Below are positions 25,425 to 33,595 of a DNA stretch of 64,000 nt, one piece after another. Source of the stretch: an uncultured Hyphomonas sp. (GTDB lineage: Bacteria; Pseudomonadota; Alphaproteobacteria; Caulobacterales; Hyphomonadaceae); contig NZ_OY787456.1 in assembly GCF_963678875.1 (NCBI RefSeq), positions 2,046,001-2,110,000 of the forward strand, read 5' to 3'. The notes under the pieces are model-generated. The model was not told the origin of the DNA and made no database searches. It saw nothing but the letters and a program-made list of their open reading frames with translations. Position numbers and translations under genes: made by a program. How positions within the stretch are numbered: position 1 is the stretch's first letter; every line of letters begins with the position of its first letter.

Positions 25425-26066
25425 ATGAGATATTCCACCCTCCTCCTGCCAGCGCTCCTGCCTGCCCTGCTGCTGACCGCTGCCTGCGCCAGCAGCCCGG
25501 AACCTGCCCCAAGGGAAAACCCCGCCGGCTCCAGCGGCGTGGTCCAGAACACCGGCTCCGCCGCAGGCAGCGCCTACACCCAGACGAAAGACGGGATTCC
25601 GGACGCCGCCATGTCCCCGCTGGAAGACCTGAACCTCAAGCGGGATCCGATTCCCCCGATCCTGCAGGGCATCAAGAGCCCCTATGACGTGCCTGAGGAT
25701 ATCAGCTGCTCAGAGATCACCCTGACATTGGCGCAACTGGACGCGGCACTCGGTCCGGACTGGGATACCGAAGATCCAGACGAAAGGCTGCGCACCGAGA
25801 AACTGGCCGACGAAGCGTCCGATGCGGCCCTCGACACGATCTCGTCCACGGCCAGCAGCCTGATTCCCTTCCGCAGCCTCGTACGCCGCGCTACGGGCGC
25901 CTACGCCTATCAGAAGAAATACAACCGGGCCTACAAGATCGGGGCCCAGCACCGGGCCTATCTGAAAGGCATCGGCCTGGCGCGCGGTTGCCCTTTGCCC
26001 GCCCGGCCCGCAGTGCTCGAGCCTGAACCGGATGACATGATCTTCAAGGGCGACACACCGGACTAG
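25425..26066 (+). CDS. Hypothetical lipoprotein
   Basis: The 213-residue product has an N-terminal signal MRYSTLLLPALLPALLLTAAC that fits a lipoprotein, although the residue three before the Cys is Thr and so the lipobox is weak. The mature chain begins with a low-complexity Pro/Ser/Ala linker. A conserved-looking region follows: PLEDLNLKRDPIPPILQGI, a central helix-rich part, LIPFRSLVRRATGAYAY and KKYNRAYKIGAQHRAYLKG. Function is unknown. There is no clear ribosome site before the ATG. The 3' end overlaps the convergent tgt stop by 3-4 bases. Confidence 0.8.
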   Translation: MRYSTLLLPALLPALLLTAACASSPEPAPRENPAGSSGVVQNTGSAAGSAYTQTKDGIPDAAMSPLEDLNLKRDPIPPILQGIKSPYDVPEDISCSEITLTLAQLDAALGPDWDTEDPDERLRTEKLADEASDAALDTISSTASSLIPFRSLVRRATGAYAYQKKYNRAYKIGAQHRAYLKGIGLARGCPLPARPAVLEPEPDDMIFKGDTPD

Positions 26067-27214
26067 CCGGCAGCGCCCTCTTCGGTGCGCGGCTTCGATT
26101 TCGTTGAGGCCCACGCCGTTTGCAGCTGCGCCCGCAGGATTTCGAACCGGCCTTCGGCAATTGCCGTACGGATCTCCTGCATCAGCGCCTGGAAGAAGGC
26201 CGTGTTGTGCCAGCTGAGCAGCATTGGCCCCAGATACTCTCCTGCCCGGAACAGGTGATGGTAATAGGCCTTCGGATAGTCGCGGCTGGCCGGGCAATCG
26301 ACAGCCTCGTCCAGCGGTGAAAGATCTTCAGCAAATTTGGCGTTCTTCACATTGATGGGTCCGGCCCAGGTCCACGCCTGTCCGTGACGGCCAGACCGGG
26401 TCGGCAACACGCAGTCGAACATGTCGATGCCGCGCGCCACGCTCTCGACGAGGTCGATCGGCTTGCCGACCCCCATCACGTACCGCGGTACACCATCCGG
26501 CAGGTGCGGCACCGTCATGTCGATGGTCTCGCACATCTGCTCATGCCCCTCGCCAACGGCCAGGCCACCGAGCGCGATGCCGCCAAAGCCCTGGCTGACA
26601 ACGCCCTTGGCGGAACGCTCGCGGAGATCCGGAAAGTTGGAGCCCTGGATAATGCCGAACAGGGTTTGCGCGTCCCGCTCGCCAAAGGCCTCCAGGCTCC
26701 GCTCACCCCAGCGCAGCGAAAGCTCAAGGCTCTCTTCTGCCTCTTCATGCGTACACGGAAAATTCGTGCACTCGTCCAGCTGCATGGAGATGTCGGCGCC
26801 CAGCAGGTCCGCCTGGATCGCGATGCTGCGCGCGGGGTCCAGCCGGTGCGTGGAGCCGTCGATATGGCTCTGGAAGGTTACGCCATCCGCATCCATCTTG
26901 CGCAGCTGGGCAAGGCTCCACACCTGGAAGCCGCCGCTGTCGGTCAGCATCGGGCCATTCCAATGCGCAAATTTATGGAGACCGCCGAGGCGCTGCACGC
27001 GCTCGGCACCGGGCCGCAGCATCAGGTGATAGGTGTTGCCGAGGATGATATCCGCCCCGGCCTGTTCCACCTGATCCATATAGAGCGCCTTGACGGTGCC
27101 CGCCGTGCCCACCGGCATGAAGGCGGGTGTGCGGATGTCGCCGCGCGGCGTTTTCAGCAGGCCCGTGCGCGCCTTGCCCTCGCGGGCCCTGATCTCAAAT
27201 GGAAAGGTCGTCAT
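26063..27214 (-). CDS. tgt: tRNA-guanine transglycosylase with an incomplete zinc site
   Basis: Tgt exchanges guanine 34 for preQ1 in GUN-anticodon tRNAs, the entry step for queuosine. The 383-residue product keeps the TIM-barrel catalytic features: Asp92 in TDSGGFQVWS, Asp267 in FDCVLPTRSGRHGQ, and IIQGSNFPDLRE. At the zinc site the usual CxCxxC...H pattern reads VDCPASR, so positions 305 and 310 are Val and Ser; Cys307 and His336 remain at the expected 29-residue spacing. I confirmed this from the codons. The start is the ATG giving MTTFPFEIRA; the frame is open 16 codons further. Confidence 0.93.
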   Translation of the reverse strand: MTTFPFEIRAREGKARTGLLKTPRGDIRTPAFMPVGTAGTVKALYMDQVEQAGADIILGNTYHLMLRPGAERVQRLGGLHKFAHWNGPMLTDSGGFQVWSLAQLRKMDADGVTFQSHIDGSTHRLDPARSIAIQADLLGADISMQLDECTNFPCTHEEAEESLELSLRWGERSLEAFGERDAQTLFGIIQGSNFPDLRERSAKGVVSQGFGGIALGGLAVGEGHEQMCETIDMTVPHLPDGVPRYVMGVGKPIDLVESVARGIDMFDCVLPTRSGRHGQAWTWAGPINVKNAKFAEDLSPLDEAVDCPASRDYPKAYYHHLFRAGEYLGPMLLSWHNTAFFQALMQEIRTAIAEGRFEILRAQLQTAWASTKSKPRTEEGAAG

Positions 27215-27282
27215 GCGCGGCGTATAGGCGAGCTTTACGGCCCGGCAAAGCCCGCCTTGCACGCACGCGGGTAGCCGGTCCG

Positions 27283-28074
27283 TCAGCGTTTCGCGATCAC
27301 CAGCGACTGAACCGCCCGCCCAAACGGGCCATGCTGGTCAGACAGCTCTCCGAAGCCGAGGCCGCGGCCATCCGGGCTGATCCAGGAATTGGCTTCCAGC
27401 TTGATCCATTCGCCCACAGGCTGGCGAACGAAATGCAGGGTCAGGTCCGCATTGATATAGGTCCACTCCTCGAAGTTCAGTGCCGAGCCGAACCCGTTGC
27501 AGTAATCGCCCGTCGCCGCCGCCCGCATCAAAGGTGTGGTCTCCCGCGTGTCCAGGAAAGGCCGTTTGATGTGGAACCAGACAGCTTTCCGTGACTTCGC
27601 ATTCGGGTCTTCGGTCCGCATTTCCACCGCCGTGTTGAAGCCCACGGACAGCGGGAATTCCAGCGGCGTCTCCGGTATCCGGCTGGCAACATCCGGCATC
27701 GCCACTTCGGCGGGCAATTCCAGATCGGCCTTGCGAATGCGCAGCGCCGCGGCGCGGACAACCTGTTTTCCGTTCGCCGACAGGATGACTTCCGAGGTCT
27801 GAATGTTCCGGCCTTCCCGCGTGATGTTGACGTCGATGTCCAGCGGCCCCACCGGCACGGGCCGCTGCAGGTCAATTGTCAGGCGCGTCACCGACATCGG
27901 CACTTCGCTGGGCAGGTCTTCGACAATGCTCGCGATCAGGGCCGACGGTGCGCCGCCGTGCAGCATGCGAGGGTCCCAAGGTCCCGCGCCCTTGTCCGTG
28001 GCAATCGCAGAATTTTCTTTGCGGTAAAAATAGGGTTCCAAATCTTCTTCCTTCCGATCCCGGACCGGTTCCAT
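27283..28074 (-). CDS. Acyl-CoA thioesterase-like hotdog protein
   Basis: The product, about 263 residues from this start, looks like a double-hotdog thioesterase of the TesB-like group. It has PWDPRMLHGGAPSALIASIVED in the N-terminal hotdog, TRLTIDLQRPVPVGPLDID, RKAVWFHIKRPFLD and YINADLTLHFVRQPVGEWIKL. The start is uncertain: the frame opens at 28188, but homologous architecture begins near EPYFYRKE. This ATG has only GGTGG before it, and a TTG at about 28047 has a better AAGGAAG. Substrate unknown. It lies between the aldehyde dehydrogenase and tgt, same strand. Confidence 0.75.
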   Translation of the reverse strand: MEPVRDRKEEDLEPYFYRKENSAIATDKGAGPWDPRMLHGGAPSALIASIVEDLPSEVPMSVTRLTIDLQRPVPVGPLDIDVNITREGRNIQTSEVILSANGKQVVRAAALRIRKADLELPAEVAMPDVASRIPETPLEFPLSVGFNTAVEMRTEDPNAKSRKAVWFHIKRPFLDTRETTPLMRAAATGDYCNGFGSALNFEEWTYINADLTLHFVRQPVGEWIKLEANSWISPDGRGLGFGELSDQHGPFGRAVQSLVIAKR

Positions 28075-28205
28075 CCCACCGGCAGCAATACCGGCATGCG
28101 AACGGCATGTGCCGCTGGGGCGGTCAATATGTTTCCAAAGGGGCATGAATGAAGGCGGGCACGCTTTCCAGCCTGCCCGCCTCATCATGGCTCAGCCCGG
28201 TTCGA

Positions 28206-29636
28206 TCAGACGAACGCTGCGTTCCGGCGGATGTTCGTCGTCTTGGCCTGGCAGAATTCCAGCAGGCCATGTTCGGCGCCTTCGCTGCCGATACCCGACT
28301 GTTTGGCGCCACCAAACGAAGCATGCGGCGACAGGTGCTGGGTTTCGTTGATCCAGACGGTGCCGGTTTCCAGCTGGTCGGCGATTTCCTGCGCCTTGGC
28401 GAGGTCAGCACTCCAGACAGAAGCGCCGAGGCCGTAGATCGTGTCATTCGCACGGCCGACCACTTCGTCCAGATTGTCAAACGACATCAGCGGCAGGACC
28501 GGGCCGAACTGCTCTTCCTGAACGATGCGGGCGTCTTCCGGCGGATTGTCGAGGATGGTGACCGGCACGAAATAGCCGGGCGCTTCGGAGGCTTCCCCGC
28601 CGATCAGGAACTTGTAGCCCTTGTCCTTGGAATCCTGGATCAGGTCGAGCACGCGCTGGTACTGCGCCTTGTTCTGGATCGGGCCGATCTGCGTGCCCTG
28701 CTCCGAGCCATCGCCGACTTTCACGGTCTTGGCATATTCCACGAGCGCCGCCTTCAGCGGTTCGTAGATGTCCTTGTGCACATACATGCGCTTGGTGGCG
28801 ATACAGATCTGTCCGGTGTTCTGGAACGCCGCCCAGAACAGTTCCTGCGCAATGGCCTCGACGTTCACGTCCGGCATCACGATGGCCGCGTCGTTGCCGC
28901 CGAGTTCCAGCGTGACCTTCTTCAGCTCTTTCGAAGCGCCTTCCATCACCTTGCGGCCTGTCTGGGTCGATCCGGTGAAGCTGATCTTGTCGATGCCGGA
29001 ATGGCCGGTCAGCCACGGGCCGAGCCGGTCGTCACCGGAGACAACGTTCAGCACGCCGGCCGGAACCACGTCGCGGATCAGTTCGGCGAGGCGCAGCGTG
29101 GTCAGCGGCGTCGTCGGCGCCGGCTTCAGAACGATCGTGTTCCCGGCCAGCAGGGCTGGTGCCAGCTTGAACGCGGCGAGGATGATCGGGAAGTTCCACG
29201 GCACGATGGCCGCCACCACGCCAATCGGCTCGTAGCGAGTGACCGTGTAGCGCTCGTCATCGTCCTGCGAGACGACTTCCGGGATATCCAGCTTGGCCGT
29301 CTCCGCGAACCAGTGCGCGCCGCCCAGCACGTCACCCATCGCCTGCTCGAACGGCTTGCCCTGTTCCCGGGTCAGCAGGCGGGCCAGTTCCTCGCCGTTC
29401 TGCGCAATGACACCGGCAATTGCCAGCATGACTTCCTTGCGCTTCTCGACCGGCGTCTTGCGCCAGGCCGGAAGGGCTGCGCGGGCCGCCGCGATGGCTT
29501 CGTCCAGCTCCGCCTGCGTGCAGTTCGGGGCCTGGGCAAAGACCTCGCCCAGCGCCGGGTTTTCGACACCGAAAGTTTCGGTGCCGGTGACGGCTTTCCC
29601 GTTGATGCTCATTGTGAATTTCATGTCGGCACTCAT
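28206..29636 (-). CDS. NAD(P)-dependent aldehyde dehydrogenase
   Basis: The 476-residue product oxidises an aldehyde to a carboxylic acid. It has the cofactor and oxyanion motif VPWNFPIILAAFKLAPAL, SFTGSTQTG, the catalytic Glu in VTLELGGNDAAIV, the catalytic Cys in FQNTGQICIATKR, and EEQFGPVLPL near the end. The frame is open to 29870, but the start chosen (MSADMKFTMSINGK) has AGAGAGG at the right distance and gives a normal family length. It is divergent from a LacI-type regulator, with phased 10-bp repeats in between, so that regulator probably controls it. Confidence 0.92.
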   Translation of the reverse strand: MSADMKFTMSINGKAVTGTETFGVENPALGEVFAQAPNCTQAELDEAIAAARAALPAWRKTPVEKRKEVMLAIAGVIAQNGEELARLLTREQGKPFEQAMGDVLGGAHWFAETAKLDIPEVVSQDDDERYTVTRYEPIGVVAAIVPWNFPIILAAFKLAPALLAGNTIVLKPAPTTPLTTLRLAELIRDVVPAGVLNVVSGDDRLGPWLTGHSGIDKISFTGSTQTGRKVMEGASKELKKVTLELGGNDAAIVMPDVNVEAIAQELFWAAFQNTGQICIATKRMYVHKDIYEPLKAALVEYAKTVKVGDGSEQGTQIGPIQNKAQYQRVLDLIQDSKDKGYKFLIGGEASEAPGYFVPVTILDNPPEDARIVQEEQFGPVLPLMSFDNLDEVVGRANDTIYGLGASVWSADLAKAQEIADQLETGTVWINETQHLSPHASFGGAKQSGIGSEGAEHGLLEFCQAKTTNIRRNAAFV

Positions 29637-29994
29637 GGCGCTGGCCTCTCTGTCCTGCTTTTGGTGTTTCCTCGGGGCAGACCCTACCAGAACCGGCACG
29701 CCGGAACAGCGCGAAAACAAATCCAATGGGCCCTCTCGCCGCGTCAAGCGCGGCGAAGTCCAGAATGATCCGGTATAGTCCGATATGATCCGGCATGGTC
29801 CGGTATGGACGGTCACTGGTCTGCGCATGATCCGGGCTGGACGTCCGAAATCGCGGGGTCGCACCCCCACGACTGCGCAGAATTCGCCCGATACGCGATC
29901 TCAACCGACGCGGCACAGCAATGCCCATTGGACATGCGGACATTCGCCTCTAATTTAAAAACACCAGAGAAAACAACATTGCCGCAAGCAGATC
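29637..29994. promoter_or_regulatory. Divergent control region between aldehyde dehydrogenase and LacI-type gene
   Basis: The 358-bp gap holds no convincing gene; the frames open through it are extensions of flanking genes. It contains 10-bp imperfect tandem repeats at 29765-29814 and a further similar unit at 29827-29836. An AT-rich stretch at about 29950-29980 precedes the regulator and could hold its promoter. No clear LacI-type palindrome is seen other than the repeats. Confidence 0.5.
29765..29814. repeat. Five 10-bp phased imperfect tandem repeats
   Basis: Successive 10-base units are ATGATCCGGT, ATAGTCCGAT, ATGATCCGGC, ATGGTCCGGT and a diverged ATGGACGGTC. A sixth copy, ATGATCCGGG, lies at 29827-29836, out of register. 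Alternate units are most alike, so a 20-bp higher-order repeat is possible. Spacing near one helical turn would put every unit on the same face of the DNA. Confidence 0.8.
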
Positions 29995-31020
29995 ATGTCC
30001 CGCAAACACGCCGGCGCCCGGCCGGCTACGATCATTGATGTCGCCCGCGAGGCGGGTGTCTCCTTCAAGACCGTCAGCCGCGTGCTGAACGGGGAAACCA
30101 ACGTCCGCGAGCAAACCCGCGAACGTGTAATGGGCGCTGTGAAAGCGCTGGATTACCGCACCAACCACAACGCCCGGAACCTGCGCGCCCGGCAGAGCCG
30201 TACGATCTGCCTGCTCCACTCAAATCCATCCCGCAATTACGTCGTTGAGCTTCATCTGGGCGCGCTGCAACGCTGTCAGGCCGAAGGCTACAGCCTGATC
30301 ACCGAAGAACGCTCCACCGACGCAAATGCCATTCTGGCGTTGCGGTCGGAAAACCAGCTGGCTGGTGCGATCCTGACACCGCCCCTGTCGGACGATCCGG
30401 AACTGATAGAGCAATTGCGCGCGCATGCCGTGCCGTTCGTAAGGGTCGCCCCATCGAAGACCAGCAAGCCGGGCCGTGACGTCGCGATCGACGATCGTGC
30501 TGCGGCCCGGGAGATGACGGAATACCTGATCGGCCTTGGCCACAAGAACATCGGGTTCATCTGCGGCCCCACCACCCATGAAGAGGCCAGCGTGCGCCTT
30601 CAGGGCTACAAGGACGCTCTGGAACAGGCAGGCATATCCTTTGATCCGGAACGGGTCGTGACGGGCGACTTCACCTTCGGTTCCGGCATCTCCGCAGCCG
30701 ATCAGCTGCTGGATTTGCCAAAACTGCCAACGGCGATCTTTGCATCAAATGATGACATGGCGGCAGGCGTCATCGCCGCCTGCTACCGCCGCCGCATCCA
30801 GATCCCGCAGGAACTGTCCGTGGCAGGTTTCGACGATACGCCACTGGCCGCAACCATCAGCCCTTCTCTGACAACGATCTACCAGCCCAGCCAGGAACTC
30901 GCCTCCGAAGCCGTAGGCCTGCTGCTGGAGGAGATTGCGTCTCCCAGCGATACACCAAGGCGCCACCTGCTGGACTACCGCCTGGTCACGCGGGACTCGA
31001 CCGCGCCGCCTCGTGAATAG
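29995..31020 (+). CDS. LacI-family transcriptional regulator
   Basis: The 341-residue product is a DNA-binding repressor with a sugar-type ligand domain. The N-terminal helix-turn-helix and hinge read ATIIDVAREAGVSFKTVSRV and LNGETNVREQTRERV. A periplasmic-binding-protein-like domain follows with AGAILTPPLSDD, GHKNIGFICGP, AIFASNDDMAAGVIAA and SVAGFDDTPLAATISPSLTT. It is divergent from the aldehyde dehydrogenase and probably regulates it; the inducer is unknown. It is followed by hisC on the same strand after 51 bp. Confidence 0.92.
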   Translation: MSRKHAGARPATIIDVAREAGVSFKTVSRVLNGETNVREQTRERVMGAVKALDYRTNHNARNLRARQSRTICLLHSNPSRNYVVELHLGALQRCQAEGYSLITEERSTDANAILALRSENQLAGAILTPPLSDDPELIEQLRAHAVPFVRVAPSKTSKPGRDVAIDDRAAAREMTEYLIGLGHKNIGFICGPTTHEEASVRLQGYKDALEQAGISFDPERVVTGDFTFGSGISAADQLLDLPKLPTAIFASNDDMAAGVIAACYRRRIQIPQELSVAGFDDTPLAATISPSLTTIYQPSQELASEAVGLLLEEIASPSDTPRRHLLDYRLVTRDSTAPPRE

Positions 31021-31071
31021 GCTCGCGCAATTTCTGTTTCCCCTCTCCTGCTCCTATTGTAAGCCGCCCCC

Positions 31072-32163
31072 ATGACCAGCATCCGTCCCCTCCCGCACAT
31101 CGAAAAGACGAAGCCCTATGTTCCCGGCGGCAAGCTGCAGGGGAGCGAGGCCCCTGTCGTCATGCTGGCCTCGAACGAGAATCCATTCGGACCGAGCCCC
31201 AAAGCGATCGAAGCGATGCAGGACGTGGCCCGTCAGGTTCACGTCTATCCCGATCCCAATTACGGCGTGCTTCGTCAGGCGATTGCCGACGCGAAAGGCA
31301 TCAAGGATGTCAGCCGCGTGGCGGTATCGGCGGGTTCGGATGAGATCATCCACCTTCTGACACAGGCTTATGCCGGACCCGGCGACGAAATTCTGTTCAC
31401 GGAACATGCGTTTTCCATGTACCAGGTCTCAGCACTCGGGCATGGGGCGACACCGGTCACGGTGCCGGAAACCGATTTCACGGCGGGCTTCAATGCGTTG
31501 CTGCGCGGCGTGACCGAGCGGACGCGCATCCTGTTCCTCGCCAACCCGAACAATCCGACCGGCACGATGATGCAGGTTGAGGAGCTGGCGCGTCTCCAGG
31601 ATTCACTGCCCCCGCATGTCCTGTTCGTCATCGACGGCGCCTACGCAGAATATGTTGGCGAAACCTACGAGGCTGAGATCCGGGACCTGGTCGACCGCCG
31701 GGCCAACACAGTGATGATCCGGACCTTCTCCAAGATCTATGGCCTGGCTGCGCTGCGACTTGGGTGGGGATATTTCCCGAAGGACATTGCCGATACGTTC
31801 CAACGCATCCGGCCGCCTTTCAACATCAACGCGTTCGCTGTGGCAGCGGGGATTGCAAGCATCGGTGATGCTGACTTCATCAAGCAGAGCCGGGATCACA
31901 ATACCAAGTGGCGCGAGATCTATGTCAGGCGGCTGAACGCGATGGGCCTGCCGACACCGGACTCCCAGGCCAATTTCATCATTCCCGATTTCGGATCTCC
32001 CGAACGGGCAGCTGCCGCCAATGAGTTCCTGAAACAGAACAATGTTCTGGTCCGGGCGATTGGCGGCTACGGCCTGCCGAGCCGGCTACGGATCTCGATC
32101 GGCTCGGCGGAGGATAATGAAACCGTCCTCGGCCTGCTCGAAAGCTTCACCGCGTCACACTGA
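31072..32163 (+). CDS. hisC: Histidinol-phosphate aminotransferase
   Basis: HisC transaminates imidazole-acetol phosphate with glutamate in histidine synthesis; close relatives act on aromatic amino acids. The 363-residue fold-type I PLP enzyme has LASNENPFGPSPKAIEAM, AVSAGSDEIIHLL, FLANPNNPTGTMM, VIDGAYAEYV and the PLP lysine in RTFSKIYGLAALRLGWG. The C-terminus has VLVRAIGGYGLPSRLRISIG. Its 3' end overlaps the convergent panC by 17 bases. No other his genes are adjacent, so an aromatic aminotransferase role is also possible. Confidence 0.9.
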   Translation: MTSIRPLPHIEKTKPYVPGGKLQGSEAPVVMLASNENPFGPSPKAIEAMQDVARQVHVYPDPNYGVLRQAIADAKGIKDVSRVAVSAGSDEIIHLLTQAYAGPGDEILFTEHAFSMYQVSALGHGATPVTVPETDFTAGFNALLRGVTERTRILFLANPNNPTGTMMQVEELARLQDSLPPHVLFVIDGAYAEYVGETYEAEIRDLVDRRANTVMIRTFSKIYGLAALRLGWGYFPKDIADTFQRIRPPFNINAFAVAAGIASIGDADFIKQSRDHNTKWREIYVRRLNAMGLPTPDSQANFIIPDFGSPERAAAANEFLKQNNVLVRAIGGYGLPSRLRISIGSAEDNETVLGLLESFTASH

Positions 32164-33031
32164 TATTGTCGATCAGGCGCGTGCGCCCCATCCAGGCTGC
32201 ACCGAGAAGCCGGGCAACTGAACCGGTCGCCAGCGGCGTGTCCGGCAGGTCCTGCAGCGTCGCCGGATCGACCAGCGACACATAGTCGATCTTTCCGAAC
32301 CCGGACCGGGACAGGAGCTCCCGCGCTTCACTCAGGGCGACAGCCGGCGATTCGCCCGTGGCCAGCCTGACGGACGCCCGGTGCAATGCCGCCTGCATGG
32401 CGCCTGCATTCCGGCGTTCTTCCGGTTTCAGGTAGAGGTTCCGGGAAGACTGGGCGAGCCCATCCGCATCCCGCGCCGTGGAAGCACCAATGATTTCAAT
32501 GGGAAAGCCAAGGTCTCGCACCATGCGGCGGATGATCTGGAGCTGCTGGTAGTCCTTCTCGCCAAACACGGCGACATCTGGCTGAACATGCAGGAACAAG
32601 CGCGCAACCACGGTGGCAACGCCGTAGAAAAAGTGCGGCCTGTAGATTCCATCCAGCAAGTCGGACATCTCCTCGACCCGCACATTCGTGACGGACCCTT
32701 CGGGATACATCTCTTCGACTGCCGGCAGATAAGCGAGATCGCACCCCGCCGAGGCGAGCTTTGCCAGATCGGCATTCTCGTCCCTTGGATATGTATCGAA
32801 ATCCTCACCCGGCGCGAACTGAGTCGGATTCACGAAAATGCTCGCCACGATTCGCGTGGCTTTTTCCTTTGCCTTTTCAATGAGGGATAAATGTCCGCCA
32901 TGCAGAGCCCCCATCGTGGGCACAAAACCCACCCGTTCGCCAGCCTGCTTCCAGGCTGTAACCTGTTGAAGTAGCTCGCTTCTCGTACGCACGGTGGCGG
33001 TAAGGTCACCTGTCTTCGAATTCACTTTCAA
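32147..33031 (-). CDS. panC: Pantothenate synthetase
   Basis: PanC joins pantoate and beta-alanine with ATP to make pantothenate. The 294-residue product has the HIGH-type motif PTMGALHGGHLSLI, the substrate loop SIFVNPTQFAPGEDFDTYPR, FFYGVATVVARLF, VFGEKDYQQLQIIRRMVRDL and the KMSKS-like SSRNLYL. The first codon here is TTG; in-frame GTG codons at 33025 and 32995 are alternative starts, and the last would still give a family-length protein. The start is therefore uncertain. It is divergent from the small unknown gene before mipZ. Confidence 0.93.
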   Translation of the reverse strand: MKVNSKTGDLTATVRTRSELLQQVTAWKQAGERVGFVPTMGALHGGHLSLIEKAKEKATRIVASIFVNPTQFAPGEDFDTYPRDENADLAKLASAGCDLAYLPAVEEMYPEGSVTNVRVEEMSDLLDGIYRPHFFYGVATVVARLFLHVQPDVAVFGEKDYQQLQIIRRMVRDLGFPIEIIGASTARDADGLAQSSRNLYLKPEERRNAGAMQAALHRASVRLATGESPAVALSEARELLSRSGFGKIDYVSLVDPATLQDLPDTPLATGSVARLLGAAWMGRTRLIDNISVTR

Positions 33032-33053
33032 TTCGTCCCGGCTCCGGATTGTG

Positions 33054-33070
33054 TAAACGCGTTGTTAACC
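33054..33070 (+). promoter_or_regulatory. CtrA-like TAAA-N7-TTAACC site upstream of the mipZ-linked gene
   Basis: TAAA at 33054-33057, seven bases and TTAACC at 33065-33070 match the CtrA consensus TTAA-N7-TTAAC except for one base. The site lies 23 bp before the start of the unknown gene that precedes mipZ, and 23 bp before panC on the other strand. Assignment to CtrA is inference. Confidence 0.4.
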
Positions 33071-33092
33071 TGTTCGGAGGAATTTTAAAGCC

Positions 33093-33548
33093 ATGACACA
33101 GCGCATCCTTTCTTCCCTGAAATCCTTCGTGCTGACGGCAGCGTTCCGCATGTCCGCCAGCGAGTCGCGTCTCCCCGGTGGGGGCGCTCCGGAGCCGCGT
33201 ACCCGGCATTTCGATCCGGAGATGGACATCGACGAATGGATGTTCGACCGCGACGGGAACCCGGTTACGGAATCGGCTGCGCTGTATGCCCGCGAAACGG
33301 CCCGCGTCTCCGGCGCCCTGTCCGGACTGCGGTCCCTGCTCACGCAGATCGCAATGCACGCCCCACAGACCGAAGAGCTTCCGGCAGAAGCCGCCTTTGG
33401 CCCCATCATGTCCGACGACCTGCTGTTCGACGGCGAACCGATGCCTGCGCAATTCGGTGTTCTGGCCGAAGATGACGATCTGTTCGACGAGATGCCCGGA
33501 CGCCGTACGGCTTGGAGCGACTCGCAAGACATGCCACGTGTCGCCTGA
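33093..33548 (+). CDS. Unknown acidic protein upstream of mipZ
   Basis: I do not recognise this 151-residue protein. The first 20 residues (MTQRILSSLKSFVLTAAFRM) are basic and amphipathic rather than a clear signal peptide. The rest is acidic: FDPEMDIDEWMFDRDGNPV, a helical middle ALYARETARVSGALSGLRSLL, and repeated short acidic motifs DDLLFDGE and DDDLFDEMPG. A GGAGGA ribosome site precedes the ATG. It lies 47 bp before mipZ on the same strand and shares the upstream CtrA-like site, so a cell-cycle-linked role is possible but unproven. Confidence 0.72.
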   Translation: MTQRILSSLKSFVLTAAFRMSASESRLPGGGAPEPRTRHFDPEMDIDEWMFDRDGNPVTESAALYARETARVSGALSGLRSLLTQIAMHAPQTEELPAEAAFGPIMSDDLLFDGEPMPAQFGVLAEDDDLFDEMPGRRTAWSDSQDMPRVA

Positions 33549-33595
33549 GCCTTTCGCTGACTTAACCTGACTGACTGAAACTGGAGCTTTCTGAC

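Noticed and set aside
28149..29768. 539-codon open frame on the forward strand
   Set aside because: It is fully antisense to the aldehyde dehydrogenase, whose motifs are intact. The translated product is rich in Arg, His, Asp and Leu in the pattern of a GC-rich antisense shadow and has no recognisable motif.
29637..29870. 78-residue N-terminal extension of the aldehyde dehydrogenase
   Set aside because: The extension reads through the repeat-bearing control region, has no ribosome site at its ATG, and exceeds normal family length. The downstream ATG has AGAGAGG.
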